A DNA stretch of 64,000 nt from Pseudomonas sp. LB-090624 (GTDB lineage: Bacteria; Pseudomonadota; Gammaproteobacteria; Pseudomonadales; Pseudomonadaceae). Shown one piece after another: positions 1 to 8,823 of the stretch (its first letter is position 1; every line of letters begins with the position of its first letter). The stretch spans positions 1-64,000 of the forward strand of contig NZ_QJRL01000005.1 in assembly GCF_003205205.1 (NCBI RefSeq). Reading direction: 5' to 3'. The notes under the pieces were generated by a model, which worked only from the letters and a program-made list of their open reading frames with translations, was not told the DNA's origin and did not search any database. A program made the translations under genes and the position numbers.

Positions 1-101
1 AGCATTGGAACCACCTGATCCCATCCCGAACTCAGCAGTGAAACGATGCATCGCCGATGGTAGTGTGGGGTTTCCCCATGTGAGAGTAGGTCATCGTCAA
101 G
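1..101 (+). rRNA. rrf: 5S ribosomal RNA, 3' part
   Basis: The first hundred bases match the pseudomonad 5S rRNA, including the GATCCCATCCCGAACTC block and the GTGAGAGTAGGTCATCG 3' end. The first roughly fifteen bases of the gene lie outside the window, so this is the tail of an rRNA operon. A strong hairpin terminator follows within 15 bases. Confidence 0.95.
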
Positions 102-112
102 ATTCATTTCGC

Positions 113-150
113 AAAACCCCTATCTGCACATGCAGGTAGGGGTTTTGTCT
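113..150 (+). terminator. rRNA operon terminator
   Basis: A perfect inverted repeat (AAAACCCCTA / TAGGGGTTTT, with inner TGCA pairs) is followed by a short T-rich run. It sits directly after the 5S gene and fits a Rho-independent terminator for the rRNA operon. Confidence 0.85.
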
Positions 151-295
151 TTGTGCCTTGAAAACCATACCACCCGCGGTCTCCTGCAGAGCGGCTGCAT
201 AACGCCCAACGCGAAAATGAAATAAGCGTCATTTATGCCTGAAGAATCGCAGGGCAATGCTACGCTCGCGGAAATACCCTGCACGGATACCTACC

Positions 296-2104
296 ATGGA
301 AATGAACTGGCACCAGGCCCTGCAAGAGAGCCTGAGCTGGCTGGCAACCGCCTCGTTCATCACACTTATCGGTTTCACGGCCGCCGCCCTATTGGCCGTA
401 CGTTACACGCGCTGGGGGAGCCAGTTCTGGCAACTTGCCGGGCCCTATTTCAGTTTCAGGCGCAGCTGGCGACCGTTGCTGGTATTTGCCCTGCTGCTGG
501 TGCTGACGCTGTTCTCAGTCCGCCTCAATGTACTGTTCTCGTTCTGGTACAACGGTTTCTACAGCGCATTGCAAGGCCTTGACCAAGCCGCCTTCTGGTA
601 CCTGCTCGGGGTGTTCGCGATACTGGCTACCATTCACGTGCTGCGCTCCCTGTTCACCTTTTATGTCACCCAAGCGTTCAGCATCAAGTGGCGCGTGTGG
701 TTGACCGAGCGCCTCACCCACGACTGGATGCACGGTGACGCCTACTACCGTGGCCAGTTCCTCGCCGAGCCCGTGGACAACCCTGACCAGCGTATCGAAC
801 TGGACGCCAACGCCTTTGTCAGCAACTCGGTTAGCCTGGCCCTGGGTGCGGTCAGTGCTTTGGTCTCGCTGGTGGCATTCACCGGTATTCTGTGGGGGCT
901 GTCGGCCCCCCTGGCGGTTGGCGGGGTGGAGATACCCCGGGCGATGGTGTTTGCCGTATACCTGTATGTCATCGTGGCTACCTGGATCGCCTTCCGTCTC
1001 GGCCGCCCACTGATCCGCCTGAACTTCCTCAACGAAAAACTCACCGCCAACTTCCGCTACGCGCTGATGCGTCTGCGTGAGAATGCCGAGAACATCGCTT
1101 TCTACCAAGGTGCTCAGGTCGAGCGGGGCACTTTGCTGGGCCGCTTTGCTGCGTTGATTGTGAATGCCTGGGCGCTGGTGTTCCGGAACCTCAAGTTCAG
1201 TGGTTTCAACCTGGGCGTCAGCCAGGTTGCCGTGGTGTTCCCTTTCATTCTTCAGGCACCACGCTTTTTCAGTGGGGCGATCAAGCTGGGGGATGTCATG
1301 CAGACTTCCCAGGCGTTTGGCCAGGTGCAGGATTCGCTGTCGTTCTTCCGTGAATCGTATGATGCATTCGCCCAGTACCGCGCCACCCTCGATCGTCTGA
1401 CGGGCTTCCTGGATGCCAATCAGCAAGCGAGTGCCTTGCCCAGGGTGTTCACCGAGCAACAGGCACATGTGCTGCAGATCGCTCGCCTGCAGGTGTTGCG
1501 CCCGGACGGTCATGCCCTTATCTCCGACCTTGAGCTGAGCCTGCATGCCGGTCAGGCACTATTGATCAAAGGGCCATCGGGCAGCGGCAAGACCACGCTG
1601 CTACGTGCCTTGGCCGGCCTTTGGCCGTATGCCATAGGTGAGGTCAGGCGGCCAATGGGCCATCAGGCCTTGTTCTTGTCACAGCGCCCGTACCTGCCGT
1701 TGGGTGACTTACGTACCGTCATTGCTTATCCGGCAGCCGGCATGCCGGAGGATGAAGGGCGAATGCAGCAGGCGCTGCGCCAGGTCAACCTGGCCCACCT
1801 GGCCGAACGCCTTGATATCAACCGCGACTGGTCACACATCCTCTCCGTAGGTGAGCAACAACGCCTGGCGTTCGCCAGGGTGCTGTTCAACCGGCCGCAG
1901 GTGGTGTTTCTCGACGAGTCGACCTCCGCGATGGATGAAGGGCTTGAGCACGCCTTGTACTCGCTGTTGCGTACGGAGTTGCCGAGTGCACTGCTGGTCA
2001 GTGTCGGGCACCGTAGCACGCTGGCAGCGTTCCATACCCATCGGCTGGAGGTGGATGGGCAGGGCGGTTGGTCGTTGCTGGAGCAAGAGCCAGCGTTGGC
2101 ATAG
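296..2104 (+). CDS. ABC transporter, fused permease/ATPase, SbmA/BacA-YddA type
   Basis: A half-size ABC exporter of about 602 residues. The N-terminal half holds several membrane segments (for example around residues 20-40, 60-80 and 100-120) of the SbmA/BacA-like membrane family. The C-terminal half is a nucleotide-binding domain with Walker A GPSGSGKTT, signature LSVGEQQRLAFAR and Walker B VVFLDES. Family members (YddA, SbmA, BacA) sit in the inner membrane and move peptides or very-long-chain lipids; the substrate here cannot be read from sequence. I chose the ATG at 296 because conserved protein begins there; its ribosome site is weak and an ATG at 302 is an alternative. It stands alone between the rRNA operon and the iron operon. 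Confidence 0.85.
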   Translation: MEMNWHQALQESLSWLATASFITLIGFTAAALLAVRYTRWGSQFWQLAGPYFSFRRSWRPLLVFALLLVLTLFSVRLNVLFSFWYNGFYSALQGLDQAAFWYLLGVFAILATIHVLRSLFTFYVTQAFSIKWRVWLTERLTHDWMHGDAYYRGQFLAEPVDNPDQRIELDANAFVSNSVSLALGAVSALVSLVAFTGILWGLSAPLAVGGVEIPRAMVFAVYLYVIVATWIAFRLGRPLIRLNFLNEKLTANFRYALMRLRENAENIAFYQGAQVERGTLLGRFAALIVNAWALVFRNLKFSGFNLGVSQVAVVFPFILQAPRFFSGAIKLGDVMQTSQAFGQVQDSLSFFRESYDAFAQYRATLDRLTGFLDANQQASALPRVFTEQQAHVLQIARLQVLRPDGHALISDLELSLHAGQALLIKGPSGSGKTTLLRALAGLWPYAIGEVRRPMGHQALFLSQRPYLPLGDLRTVIAYPAAGMPEDEGRMQQALRQVNLAHLAERLDINRDWSHILSVGEQQRLAFARVLFNRPQVVFLDESTSAMDEGLEHALYSLLRTELPSALLVSVGHRSTLAAFHTHRLEVDGQGGWSLLEQEPALA

Positions 2105-2500
2105 TGTCTCGATGTTAGGCAAACGCAAGCTGGTAGGGCTCAGCGCAACAGCGTGAGCCCCACCAGCGTGGCGCTGGTAACCCCTGCCTGTCTCATCCCG
2201 CAAAGCAGGCGATGCATTGCACCCGCCAGCACGTGCAGCCTTGGCGAGATCGCCGGGCTGCTGATCGGGGTGATCTTCGGCCCCCTGTCGACTTGGTCAC
2301 GGCAACGGCTCTATCCCGCGGGTCCAGCAAAGTTCCGTTACAAACATGTAAACTTCGTAAATAAGATTTACTCGCATTTGAAGCTCCCTATATTTACCTC
2401 CCCTGTTGGCCGCCAGATTGTATTTGCGGGCCGGTGGGCGATGGCTCCCGGTTCGTGACAAGGATGTGCCTTTTCGCTCATGAATCGCAGGAGATGTACC
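2105..2500. other. Intergenic region upstream of the TonB receptor gene
   Basis: About 400 bases without a convincing gene. The left part has GC-rich short inverted repeats (around 2150-2180) typical of readthrough or attenuation hairpins. The right part turns AT-rich at 2330-2400 and carries a Fur-box-like element. A ribosome site AGGAG at 2489-2493 precedes the receptor start. Confidence 0.6.
2358..2379 (+). promoter_or_regulatory. Possible Fur box
   Basis: An AT-rich, partly palindromic block (AAAT...ATTT outer arms) lies 120 bases upstream of the siderophore receptor start. It matches the classical 19-bp Fur consensus only about half, so the call rests largely on context, since such receptors are normally Fur-repressed. 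Confidence 0.4.
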
Positions 2501-4735
2501 ATGCAGCACAGAACTTCACCTAACAGCCTGGCCCTGGCGTTCGTCGCGCTGGCGTCACCGGCCATGATGGCCACTGCGGCGGACGCCGAAGATCAGCATG
2601 GGGGTGAAGTGCTGGAAGTACCGCTGGCCGACAACGCTCTGGTGATCGAGAACACCTTGGTCACTGCCGAACGCGAGGCCCGCCAGGCCTTGGGTTCGTC
2701 AATCATCACCGCCGAAGACATCAAGCGCCACCCACCGGCCAATGACTTGTCCGATATCATCCGCCGTGAGCCAGGCGTCAACCTCACCGGTAACAGCGCC
2801 AGTGGCGCCCGGGGCAACAACCGCCAGATCGACCTGCGCGGCATGGGGCCGGAAAACACCCTTATCCTCATCGACGGCAAGCCGTCCAGCGCGCGCAACG
2901 CTGTGCGCTACGGCTGGAACGGCGACCGTGATACCCGTGGCGAAACCAACTGGGTGCCGGCCGAAGCGGTCGAGCGCATCGAGATCCTCCGTGGCCCGGC
3001 CGCGGCGCGCTATGGTTCTGGCGCCATGGGCGGGGTGGTCAATATCATCACCAAGCGCCCCACCGATGCGCTCAAAGGCAGTGTCAGCCTGTACACCCAA
3101 ATGCCCGAAGACAGCGCCGAAGGCGCCAGCCGCCGCGCCAACTTCAACCTTGGCGGTGGCCTTACCGATAACCTCGGCTTCCGCTTGTACGGAGGCTTGG
3201 CGAAGACCGACGCCGATGATCTAGACATCAACGCCGGCCACGCCACCAGTGCCCTGGTAGCAGGCCGTGAAGGGGTGCGCAACAAGGACATCAATGGCCT
3301 GCTGAGCTGGAAACTGAACGATGAGCACCGCCTGGAAGCCAGCGCCGGCTACAGTCGCCAGGGCAATATCTTTGCCGGCGACACCATGAACAGCAACGGC
3401 GGGGGTGACGTCGACTTCGTTTCCAGCCTTTACGGTCACGAAACCAACGTGATGCAGCGCAGCACCTACGACCTGACCCACCTGGGGGATTTCACCTGGG
3501 GTACCAGCAAGACCACGCTGGCCTACGAATACGTACGCACCTGGCGCCTCAACGAGGGCCTGGCCGGGCGTACCGAAGGCGCGCCCAGCGACGAGGGAGG
3601 GGCGATGTCGCGCCTGCGCAATACGCGCCTGAGCAGCGAGGTGAACCTGCCATTTGCCATGGGCAGCACCGAGCATGTGCTGACACTCGGTGGCGAGTAC
3701 CTGTACGAAGCCCTCAATGACCAGGGCTCGCTGCGCCCACAAAGCTCCGACCCCACCAGCACTGGCGGGCTGGTGGGTTTTGATCGCAGCAGCTCGAAGA
3801 TGACGGCACGCAGCTACGCGGTATTTGTCGAGGACAACATCATCGTCGGCGATACCACCCTTACTCCGGGCCTGCGTTTCGACCACCACGAAACCTTCGG
3901 CGACAACTTCAGCCCCAGCTTCAACCTGTCTCACAAACTGACCGAAGCCCTGTCGGTAAAGGGCGGCATTGCCCGAGCCTACAAGGTGCCGAACCTGTTC
4001 CAGTCCAACCCCAATTACCTGCTGTACAGCCGTGGCAATGGCTGCAGCGTGCAGCAGACCAATAACGGTGGCTGCTACCTGCAGGGGAACGCCGACCTCA
4101 AGCCCGAGATCAGCGTCAACAAGGAAATCGGCCTGCTCTACGACCGTGGCAGCTGGCGCACCAGTGCCACCTACTTCCGCAACGACTACAAGAACAAGAT
4201 CATCGGTGACACCGATGTGCTGTACACCATCGGCACCGGTAGCCGCGTGACCCAGTGGGACAACGCCGGCAAAGCGCGGGTGGAAGGTGTAGAAGGTAAC
4301 TTCTTCATCGAGCTGAGTCCGACCCTGGACTGGAACACCAACCTGACCTGGATGCTCGACAACGACAACCGCGAGACTGGCGAGCCGCTGTCAGTGATCC
4401 CGGAATACACCGTCAACACCACCCTTGACTGGCGCGCTACCGAACAGCTGTCGTTCCAGGTGGCGGGGACCTGGTTCGGCAAGCAGAAATCGCCGACCTA
4501 CAACTACCGCACCGAGCAGGACTACGACGAGACCGCTCAGGAAGATGTCGAGGCCTATGGCCTGGTGGACGTGAGCGCCGGGTACAAGTTCAACGCCAAC
4601 TACGACGTACGGGTTGGGGTGAACAACGTGTTCGACAAGCAGATCCTGCGTGGCGGCAACGCCAGCACCTCGGGGGCCAATACCTATAACCAGCCGGGCC
4701 GGGCGGTGTTCGCTGCACTGAATATCAACTTCTGA
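2501..4735 (+). CDS. TonB-dependent outer-membrane siderophore receptor, FepA/PfeA-like
   Basis: An outer-membrane receptor of about 744 residues for ferric catecholate-type siderophores. It has a signal peptide (about 1-28), a plug domain with the IDLRGMGPENTLILIDG motif, the plug end segment RIEILRGPAAARYGSGAMGG-type, and a C-terminal beta barrel ending in aromatic phenylalanine (INF), as usual for outer-membrane insertion. The ATG at 2501 has AGGAG seven bases upstream; an in-frame ATG at 2480 has none. It leads an operon with DUF3649, PepSY and DUF3325 genes, a recurrent pseudomonad iron-uptake arrangement. Exact ligand is inferred from the family only; enterobactin or related catecholates are most likely. 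Iron repression is plausible through the upstream Fur-like site. Confidence 0.9.
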   Translation: MQHRTSPNSLALAFVALASPAMMATAADAEDQHGGEVLEVPLADNALVIENTLVTAEREARQALGSSIITAEDIKRHPPANDLSDIIRREPGVNLTGNSASGARGNNRQIDLRGMGPENTLILIDGKPSSARNAVRYGWNGDRDTRGETNWVPAEAVERIEILRGPAAARYGSGAMGGVVNIITKRPTDALKGSVSLYTQMPEDSAEGASRRANFNLGGGLTDNLGFRLYGGLAKTDADDLDINAGHATSALVAGREGVRNKDINGLLSWKLNDEHRLEASAGYSRQGNIFAGDTMNSNGGGDVDFVSSLYGHETNVMQRSTYDLTHLGDFTWGTSKTTLAYEYVRTWRLNEGLAGRTEGAPSDEGGAMSRLRNTRLSSEVNLPFAMGSTEHVLTLGGEYLYEALNDQGSLRPQSSDPTSTGGLVGFDRSSSKMTARSYAVFVEDNIIVGDTTLTPGLRFDHHETFGDNFSPSFNLSHKLTEALSVKGGIARAYKVPNLFQSNPNYLLYSRGNGCSVQQTNNGGCYLQGNADLKPEISVNKEIGLLYDRGSWRTSATYFRNDYKNKIIGDTDVLYTIGTGSRVTQWDNAGKARVEGVEGNFFIELSPTLDWNTNLTWMLDNDNRETGEPLSVIPEYTVNTTLDWRATEQLSFQVAGTWFGKQKSPTYNYRTEQDYDETAQEDVEAYGLVDVSAGYKFNANYDVRVGVNNVFDKQILRGGNASTSGANTYNQPGRAVFAALNINF

Positions 4736-4789
4736 TCCGAGGGCCGCACAACAGCTGCGGCCTCATCACCGGACCCCAAGGAATCTCCG

Positions 4790-5077
4790 ATGATCAAAGC
4801 CCCTGCCTGGCTACAGATCTTCTCCCGCAGCTGCGCCGCGTTGCTCGGCGGCTATGCCTTCAGCTACGCCGCCAGCGCCTGCCTGGCCCGCATTCTGCCG
4901 CTGCCCGCCAGCGATGCGGTCATCGTCGCGACCCTGCCGGCGTTCATTTTCTACACCGTCGCCATGCTCTGGGCCTTTGCCTGCCGTAATGCACTGCGCG
5001 CCTGGGCGCCGCTTGCCCTGGCTGTACCCTTGAGCCTGGTCGGCTTCTGGCCACAAGCGCTGGGGTGGCTGGCATGA
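4790..5077 (+). CDS. DUF3649 small membrane protein, iron-operon member
   Basis: A 95-residue protein with about three hydrophobic segments (approximately 10-35, 42-63, 70-90), probably in the inner membrane. It resembles the DUF3649 family, which is regularly encoded between a TonB-dependent receptor and a PepSY protein. The biochemical role is unknown; context suggests help in ferric siderophore handling. A GGAA ribosome site precedes the ATG. Its stop overlaps the next start as ATGA, so the two are translationally coupled. Confidence 0.8.
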   Translation: MIKAPAWLQIFSRSCAALLGGYAFSYAASACLARILPLPASDAVIVATLPAFIFYTVAMLWAFACRNALRAWAPLALAVPLSLVGFWPQALGWLA

Positions 5078-6594
5078 AGCAGACCGTCACCCAGTCGATG
5101 GCCTGGCTGCACACCTGGGCCGGGCTGATCTTCGGCTGGCTGCTGTTCGCCATCTTCGTCACCGGTACGCTGGCGGTGTTCGACAAGGAACTCAACCACT
5201 GGATGCAGCCGGAAATTCCGGCTACCCAAGTAACCCAGGCCGATGCCGCCCGGCGCGCCATCGCCTACCTGCAGGCGCACGAGCCGCAAGCCGGCAACTG
5301 GAACATCAGCCTGCCGAGCGAGCGCTCGCCCGGGTTGCGCGTGTCTACCGGAGAGCGGCGCCATGGCGGGGGTGTGCAGCTCGACCCTGGCACCGGCGCG
5401 GCGATCGACGTGCGCGACAGTGTCGGCGGCAACTTCTTCTTCCGCTTCCACTTCACCCTCGACCTGCCACGCAACTGGGGCATTTTCGTGGTCGGCGCGC
5501 TGGCCCTGGTGATGCTGGCTGCGCTGGTCAGCGGCATTATCGTCCACAAGAAGATCTTCAAGGAATTCTTCACCTTCCGGCCCAACAAAGGCCAGCGCTC
5601 GTGGCTGGATTTCCATAACGCCAGCGCAGTGCTGTTGCTGCCGTTCCACCTGATGATCACCTACACCGGCCTGGTGATCTTCATGCTGGTCTACATCCCG
5701 GCCGGGGTCGATGCGCTGTTCGATGGCGACAGCCGCGCCTACTTCCAGGCGCAGGGCAATACCCGCCTGGAGCAGCCTCGTGGTCTGGCCAGGGAACCCG
5801 CTGGGCTGGTCGATGTGGCGCCGCTGCTGGCCCTGGCCGAGGCTCGGCTGGGGCCACTCGCCGGTTTGAACATTCGCAACCCCAACACCGCAGCGGCGCG
5901 TATCGAGATCCGCCCTGGGCTGGGCAACCGTATTGCCTTGGCCAAGGGCCAGGCGATGGTCTTCGATGGGGTCAGCGGGCAACTGCTCCGTGACGTGCCG
6001 GAATTGCGTGCGGTACCCCTTACCCAGCGGGTGATGGTCGGCCTGCACTTCGCCCAGTTCGGTGGCTACCCGCTGCGCTGGCTGTATTTCATCTGCGGGC
6101 TGGTCAGTTGCCTGATGATCGCCAGCGGCCTTGTGCTGTTCTGCGTGAAGCGCGGGCGTAAATACGCCACTGATACCGCCGAGCCTTCAGCGCGCCGGGG
6201 GTACCGCTTGGCCGAGGTGTGTAACGTCGGCTTTATCAGCGGTTTGCTGCTGGCATGTGTGGGGCTGCTGTGGGCCAACCGCCTGTTGCCGGTGGAGTTG
6301 CTGCAGCGGGAGAGCTGGGAGGTGCGCGCATTCTTTGGGGTCTGGTTGCTGGCGCTGCTGCATGCGGGTGTCAGGCCGGCCCGCCGGGCGTGGGTTGAGC
6401 AACTGCTGCTGACGGCGTTGCTGTGCATTGGCTTGGTGGCATTCGGCGGCCTGGACGACCCAATGCGCCTAGGGGTTGTAGCGTGCGCGCTGGCACTGGG
6501 AGCCTTGCTTGGGCTGGTGGCCTGGCGGGTTCAGCAAGCACAACCGGCACCCCACAAGGCCAGGGCAGGGCGGCGGATGGAGGCCGGGGCATGA
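5074..6594 (+). CDS. PepSY-domain membrane protein, putative ferric-siderophore reductase
   Basis: A 506-residue PepSY_TM protein. The N-terminus begins with MAWLHTWAGLIFGWLLF, the characteristic first membrane helix with histidine; further helices lie around 145-170, 190-215, 340-365, 395-415 and 430-500. Related PepSY proteins of TonB-receptor operons are thought to reduce ferric siderophores at the inner membrane, using haem held by histidines of the helices; that role is inferred. I start at the ATG at 5074, which overlaps the stop of the preceding gene (ATGA); an ATG three codons earlier exists. The stop overlaps the next gene start in the same way, showing one operon. Confidence 0.85.
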   Translation: MKQTVTQSMAWLHTWAGLIFGWLLFAIFVTGTLAVFDKELNHWMQPEIPATQVTQADAARRAIAYLQAHEPQAGNWNISLPSERSPGLRVSTGERRHGGGVQLDPGTGAAIDVRDSVGGNFFFRFHFTLDLPRNWGIFVVGALALVMLAALVSGIIVHKKIFKEFFTFRPNKGQRSWLDFHNASAVLLLPFHLMITYTGLVIFMLVYIPAGVDALFDGDSRAYFQAQGNTRLEQPRGLAREPAGLVDVAPLLALAEARLGPLAGLNIRNPNTAAARIEIRPGLGNRIALAKGQAMVFDGVSGQLLRDVPELRAVPLTQRVMVGLHFAQFGGYPLRWLYFICGLVSCLMIASGLVLFCVKRGRKYATDTAEPSARRGYRLAEVCNVGFISGLLLACVGLLWANRLLPVELLQRESWEVRAFFGVWLLALLHAGVRPARRAWVEQLLLTALLCIGLVAFGGLDDPMRLGVVACALALGALLGLVAWRVQQAQPAPHKARAGRRMEAGA

Positions 6595-6923
6595 TGATGT
6601 GGATTACAGGCGGGATGTTGTTTGCCTACGCCGGAATGCTTGGGCTGTGCCAAGGGCTGGAGCGGCATTACCAGCAAGTCTGGAATCGGGCCTGCCCACG
6701 CCTGCTGCGGGTCGTCTTGCGTGGGGCCGGGTGGCTTGCCTTGCTGGTCAGCCTGGTGCTGTGTGCCCAGGCGTGGGGTTGGGCTATGGGGCCTGTGGCC
6801 TGCCTAGGGGCGATATCGCTGGCGGGGATGCTGCTGGTAATGCTACTGCCGTACTGGCCGAAGCTGGCGGTGGGGCTGGTGATGGCGCTGCCAGTGTGGG
6901 GGGCGGTAATGATGCTCGGCTGA
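6591..6923 (+). CDS. DUF3325 small membrane protein
   Basis: A 110-residue, strongly hydrophobic protein with about three to four membrane segments. Position and composition fit DUF3325, the usual last gene of receptor-DUF3649-PepSY operons. The first ATG overlaps the stop of the PepSY gene (ATGATGATG run), so translation is coupled. Function is unknown; context ties it to iron uptake. Confidence 0.75.
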   Translation: MMMWITGGMLFAYAGMLGLCQGLERHYQQVWNRACPRLLRVVLRGAGWLALLVSLVLCAQAWGWAMGPVACLGAISLAGMLLVMLLPYWPKLAVGLVMALPVWGAVMMLG

Positions 6924-6924
6924 G

Positions 6925-6965
6925 CTGGGTGCATCGCCGGCAAGCCAGCCCCCGCTGGGCTACCG
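6925..6965. repeat. REP-like sequence (partial)
   Basis: The segment CATCGCCGGCAAGCCAGC resembles the head of a putida-group REP element. It lies between the convergent iron operon and the aminotransferase gene. Only half of the usual element can be recognised. Confidence 0.35.
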
Positions 6966-7024
6966 CAGCCCTTCAGGCTTGTGAAGTGCCTATGGCAGCT
7001 GGCTCGGCGATGGGGTCGATGCGC

Positions 7025-8116
7025 TCAGCCCGCTACCACCTTGGCAAACGCTGTACGAAAGCGTTGCATATCGCGGTCATTGCCCACACTCACCCGCACC
7101 CAGTTGGGCCAGCTAGGCCAGATCCGCCCGACCAGCACCCCTTCCTTGGCCAGGCGCTCGACGACCGGCTGCCCAGGCGCGCGCATATCGATCATGAAAC
7201 AGTTGGTCTGCGACGCTGTACAGCGCCAGCCGCGTTCGGCCAACCAGGCAACGGTCTGTTCGCGCAGATGGGCGTTGGCGGCCTTGCGCTGGGCCACCAG
7301 CTGGCGATCCTGCAGGCTCGCCAGGCCAGCCAGCAAGGTAGGGGCGGGTGCGACGTTCTCGCCGTCATACACTTCCAGCCGCTTCAGTAGCGGCGCCTGG
7401 CCGATCGCGAGGCCCAGGCGCGCGCCCGCCATGCCGAACAGCTTGGAAAAAGTCTGCAACACCAGGAGTCCGGGGTGTTCCCTCACCAGGTCGATACAGC
7501 TTTGCGCATCGCTGAAATGAATGTAGGCCTCGTCCACCACCACCACGCTACCCGTCGGCTTGCGTGCCAGCAGGCGCTCGATGTCCTGGCGCGGGGTTAG
7601 CGTGCCAGTGGGGTTGTTGGGGTTGCACAGGTAGATCAGCCCGGGTGCGCGGTCAGCCGCCAGCATGGCGTCGATGTCGTGGGCGTGGCTGGCGGTCAGG
7701 GCAACCCGGTGCACTTGGCTACCTCGCCCGCTGGCCGCCTCGGCTGGCGCTTCGTAGGAGGGTTCGGGTACCACCAGGCTGCGAGGTCCGGTAAAGGCCA
7801 TTACCGCGTGCTGCAGCGCCAGTTTCGAGCCGCAGAACACTTGCACCTGGTCTGACGCCAGGCCGTGCTTGGCGGCGAACGTGTCGATCAATTGGTATTG
7901 CGCTTCGTAGGGGTAGCGCCCGCACTGGTCGATGCCTTCGCGCATCGCCTCGCATGCTGCGGGGCTCGGCCCCCAAGGGCTCTCATTGTAGTTGATGCGC
8001 ACTGGGCCGCTATCAGCGGCCGGAGAGGGTGGTGCAGCGTTGGCCCAGTTGATCTGCCCGAGCAGCGGCAAGGCCATGCCCAGGCCCACCAGCGAGCGAC
8101 GTGTCATATCGGTCAT
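7025..8116 (-). CDS. Tat-exported PLP-dependent aminotransferase, PtaA-like
   Basis: A 363-residue class I/II aminotransferase (histidinol-phosphate aminotransferase-like fold). It starts with a twin-arginine leader: MTRRSLVGLG, a short hydrophobic stretch and an alanine cleavage region near residue 27. PLP-site features are CNPNNPTG, VVDEAY and the lysine of TFSKLFGMAG. Cytoplasmic HisC has no such leader, so the enzyme should act in the periplasm. The P. fluorescens protein PtaA is a periplasmic transaminase that converts the glutamate side chain of pyoverdine to ketoglutarate; this gene has the same architecture and is next to iron-uptake genes. I infer a PtaA-type role but cannot exclude another substrate. 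The start at 8116 has AGGGACG upstream. Confidence 0.75.
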   Translation of the reverse strand: MTDMTRRSLVGLGMALPLLGQINWANAAPPSPAADSGPVRINYNESPWGPSPAACEAMREGIDQCGRYPYEAQYQLIDTFAAKHGLASDQVQVFCGSKLALQHAVMAFTGPRSLVVPEPSYEAPAEAASGRGSQVHRVALTASHAHDIDAMLAADRAPGLIYLCNPNNPTGTLTPRQDIERLLARKPTGSVVVVDEAYIHFSDAQSCIDLVREHPGLLVLQTFSKLFGMAGARLGLAIGQAPLLKRLEVYDGENVAPAPTLLAGLASLQDRQLVAQRKAANAHLREQTVAWLAERGWRCTASQTNCFMIDMRAPGQPVVERLAKEGVLVGRIWPSWPNWVRVSVGNDRDMQRFRTAFAKVVAG

Positions 8117-8280
8117 GCGTCGACGTCCCTGTTGTCAATGGTCACTACTGGGACGAAACGGGAATGCAGTAATTCATGGTGGCAGATCGCCGTAATGGCA
8201 GTCATCAATCGATCTTGTTGCAGCCAAACGCGTTGCGGCATGTTAAACCATGCGCCCCAGCCCGCTACGAGTAACGCCTG

Positions 8281-8820
8281 GTGAAAGCCATCCGCCTGAC
8301 CCTGATCTGCCATGCCCTGACCCAGGCCCAGAAGACCGGGCGCCTGCACTGCGTGGACGATGTCATTTTGCCGCTGGCGCGCCCGCCCGCTGGCAACTTG
8401 CCTAACCTGCAACTGCTGACAGCGCCAGAGCGCCGTGCCCGCGAGACAGCAGCGTGCTTCTCAGGCACGGTAGAGGTCGAGCCCGCATTGGCTGACTGCG
8501 ACCTGGGGCATTGGCAAGGTTTGTCGTTGAAGCAGCTGCAAGCCGAGCACACGCAGGCGTTGGCAGAATGGCTGCAGGACCCGGCCAGTGCGGTGCATGG
8601 AGGGGAGTCGTTTGCCGCGCTTTGCATGCGCATGGCCGCCTGGCTGGCGGCCTTCGACAGGCCGGGTGAGTGGCTGGCGGTGACTCACCCGATGGTCATG
8701 CGTGCGATGCTGGTGCAGGTATTGGGTTGCCCGATGGACGCCAGTCAGCGTATCGACGTGTTGCCGCTGTCACGCCTGGAGTTGAGTTTTACCGGGCAGT
8801 GGCGGCTGCGCCTTGCCTGA
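8281..8820 (+). CDS. Histidine phosphatase superfamily protein with altered RHG motif
   Basis: A 179-residue protein of the phosphoglycerate-mutase-like (histidine phosphatase) superfamily. The catalytic histidine is kept in LICHAL, but the first arginine of the usual RHG signature is cysteine. A second conserved histidine is in VTHPMVMRA, and arginines follow in APERRARET. Related small phosphatases (CobC, SixA types) act in the cytoplasm on small phosphomonoesters or phosphohistidine. The gene starts with GTG at 8281. It is divergent from the aminotransferase and convergent with the TauE gene, so context gives no clear pathway. Confidence 0.7.
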   Translation: MKAIRLTLICHALTQAQKTGRLHCVDDVILPLARPPAGNLPNLQLLTAPERRARETAACFSGTVEVEPALADCDLGHWQGLSLKQLQAEHTQALAEWLQDPASAVHGGESFAALCMRMAAWLAAFDRPGEWLAVTHPMVMRAMLVQVLGCPMDASQRIDVLPLSRLELSFTGQWRLRLA

Positions 8821-8823
8821 AGG

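Noticed and set aside
8117..8280. Cobalamin riboswitch ahead of the CobC-like phosphatase
   Set aside because: The conserved B12-box bases are not found in this 164-base gap.
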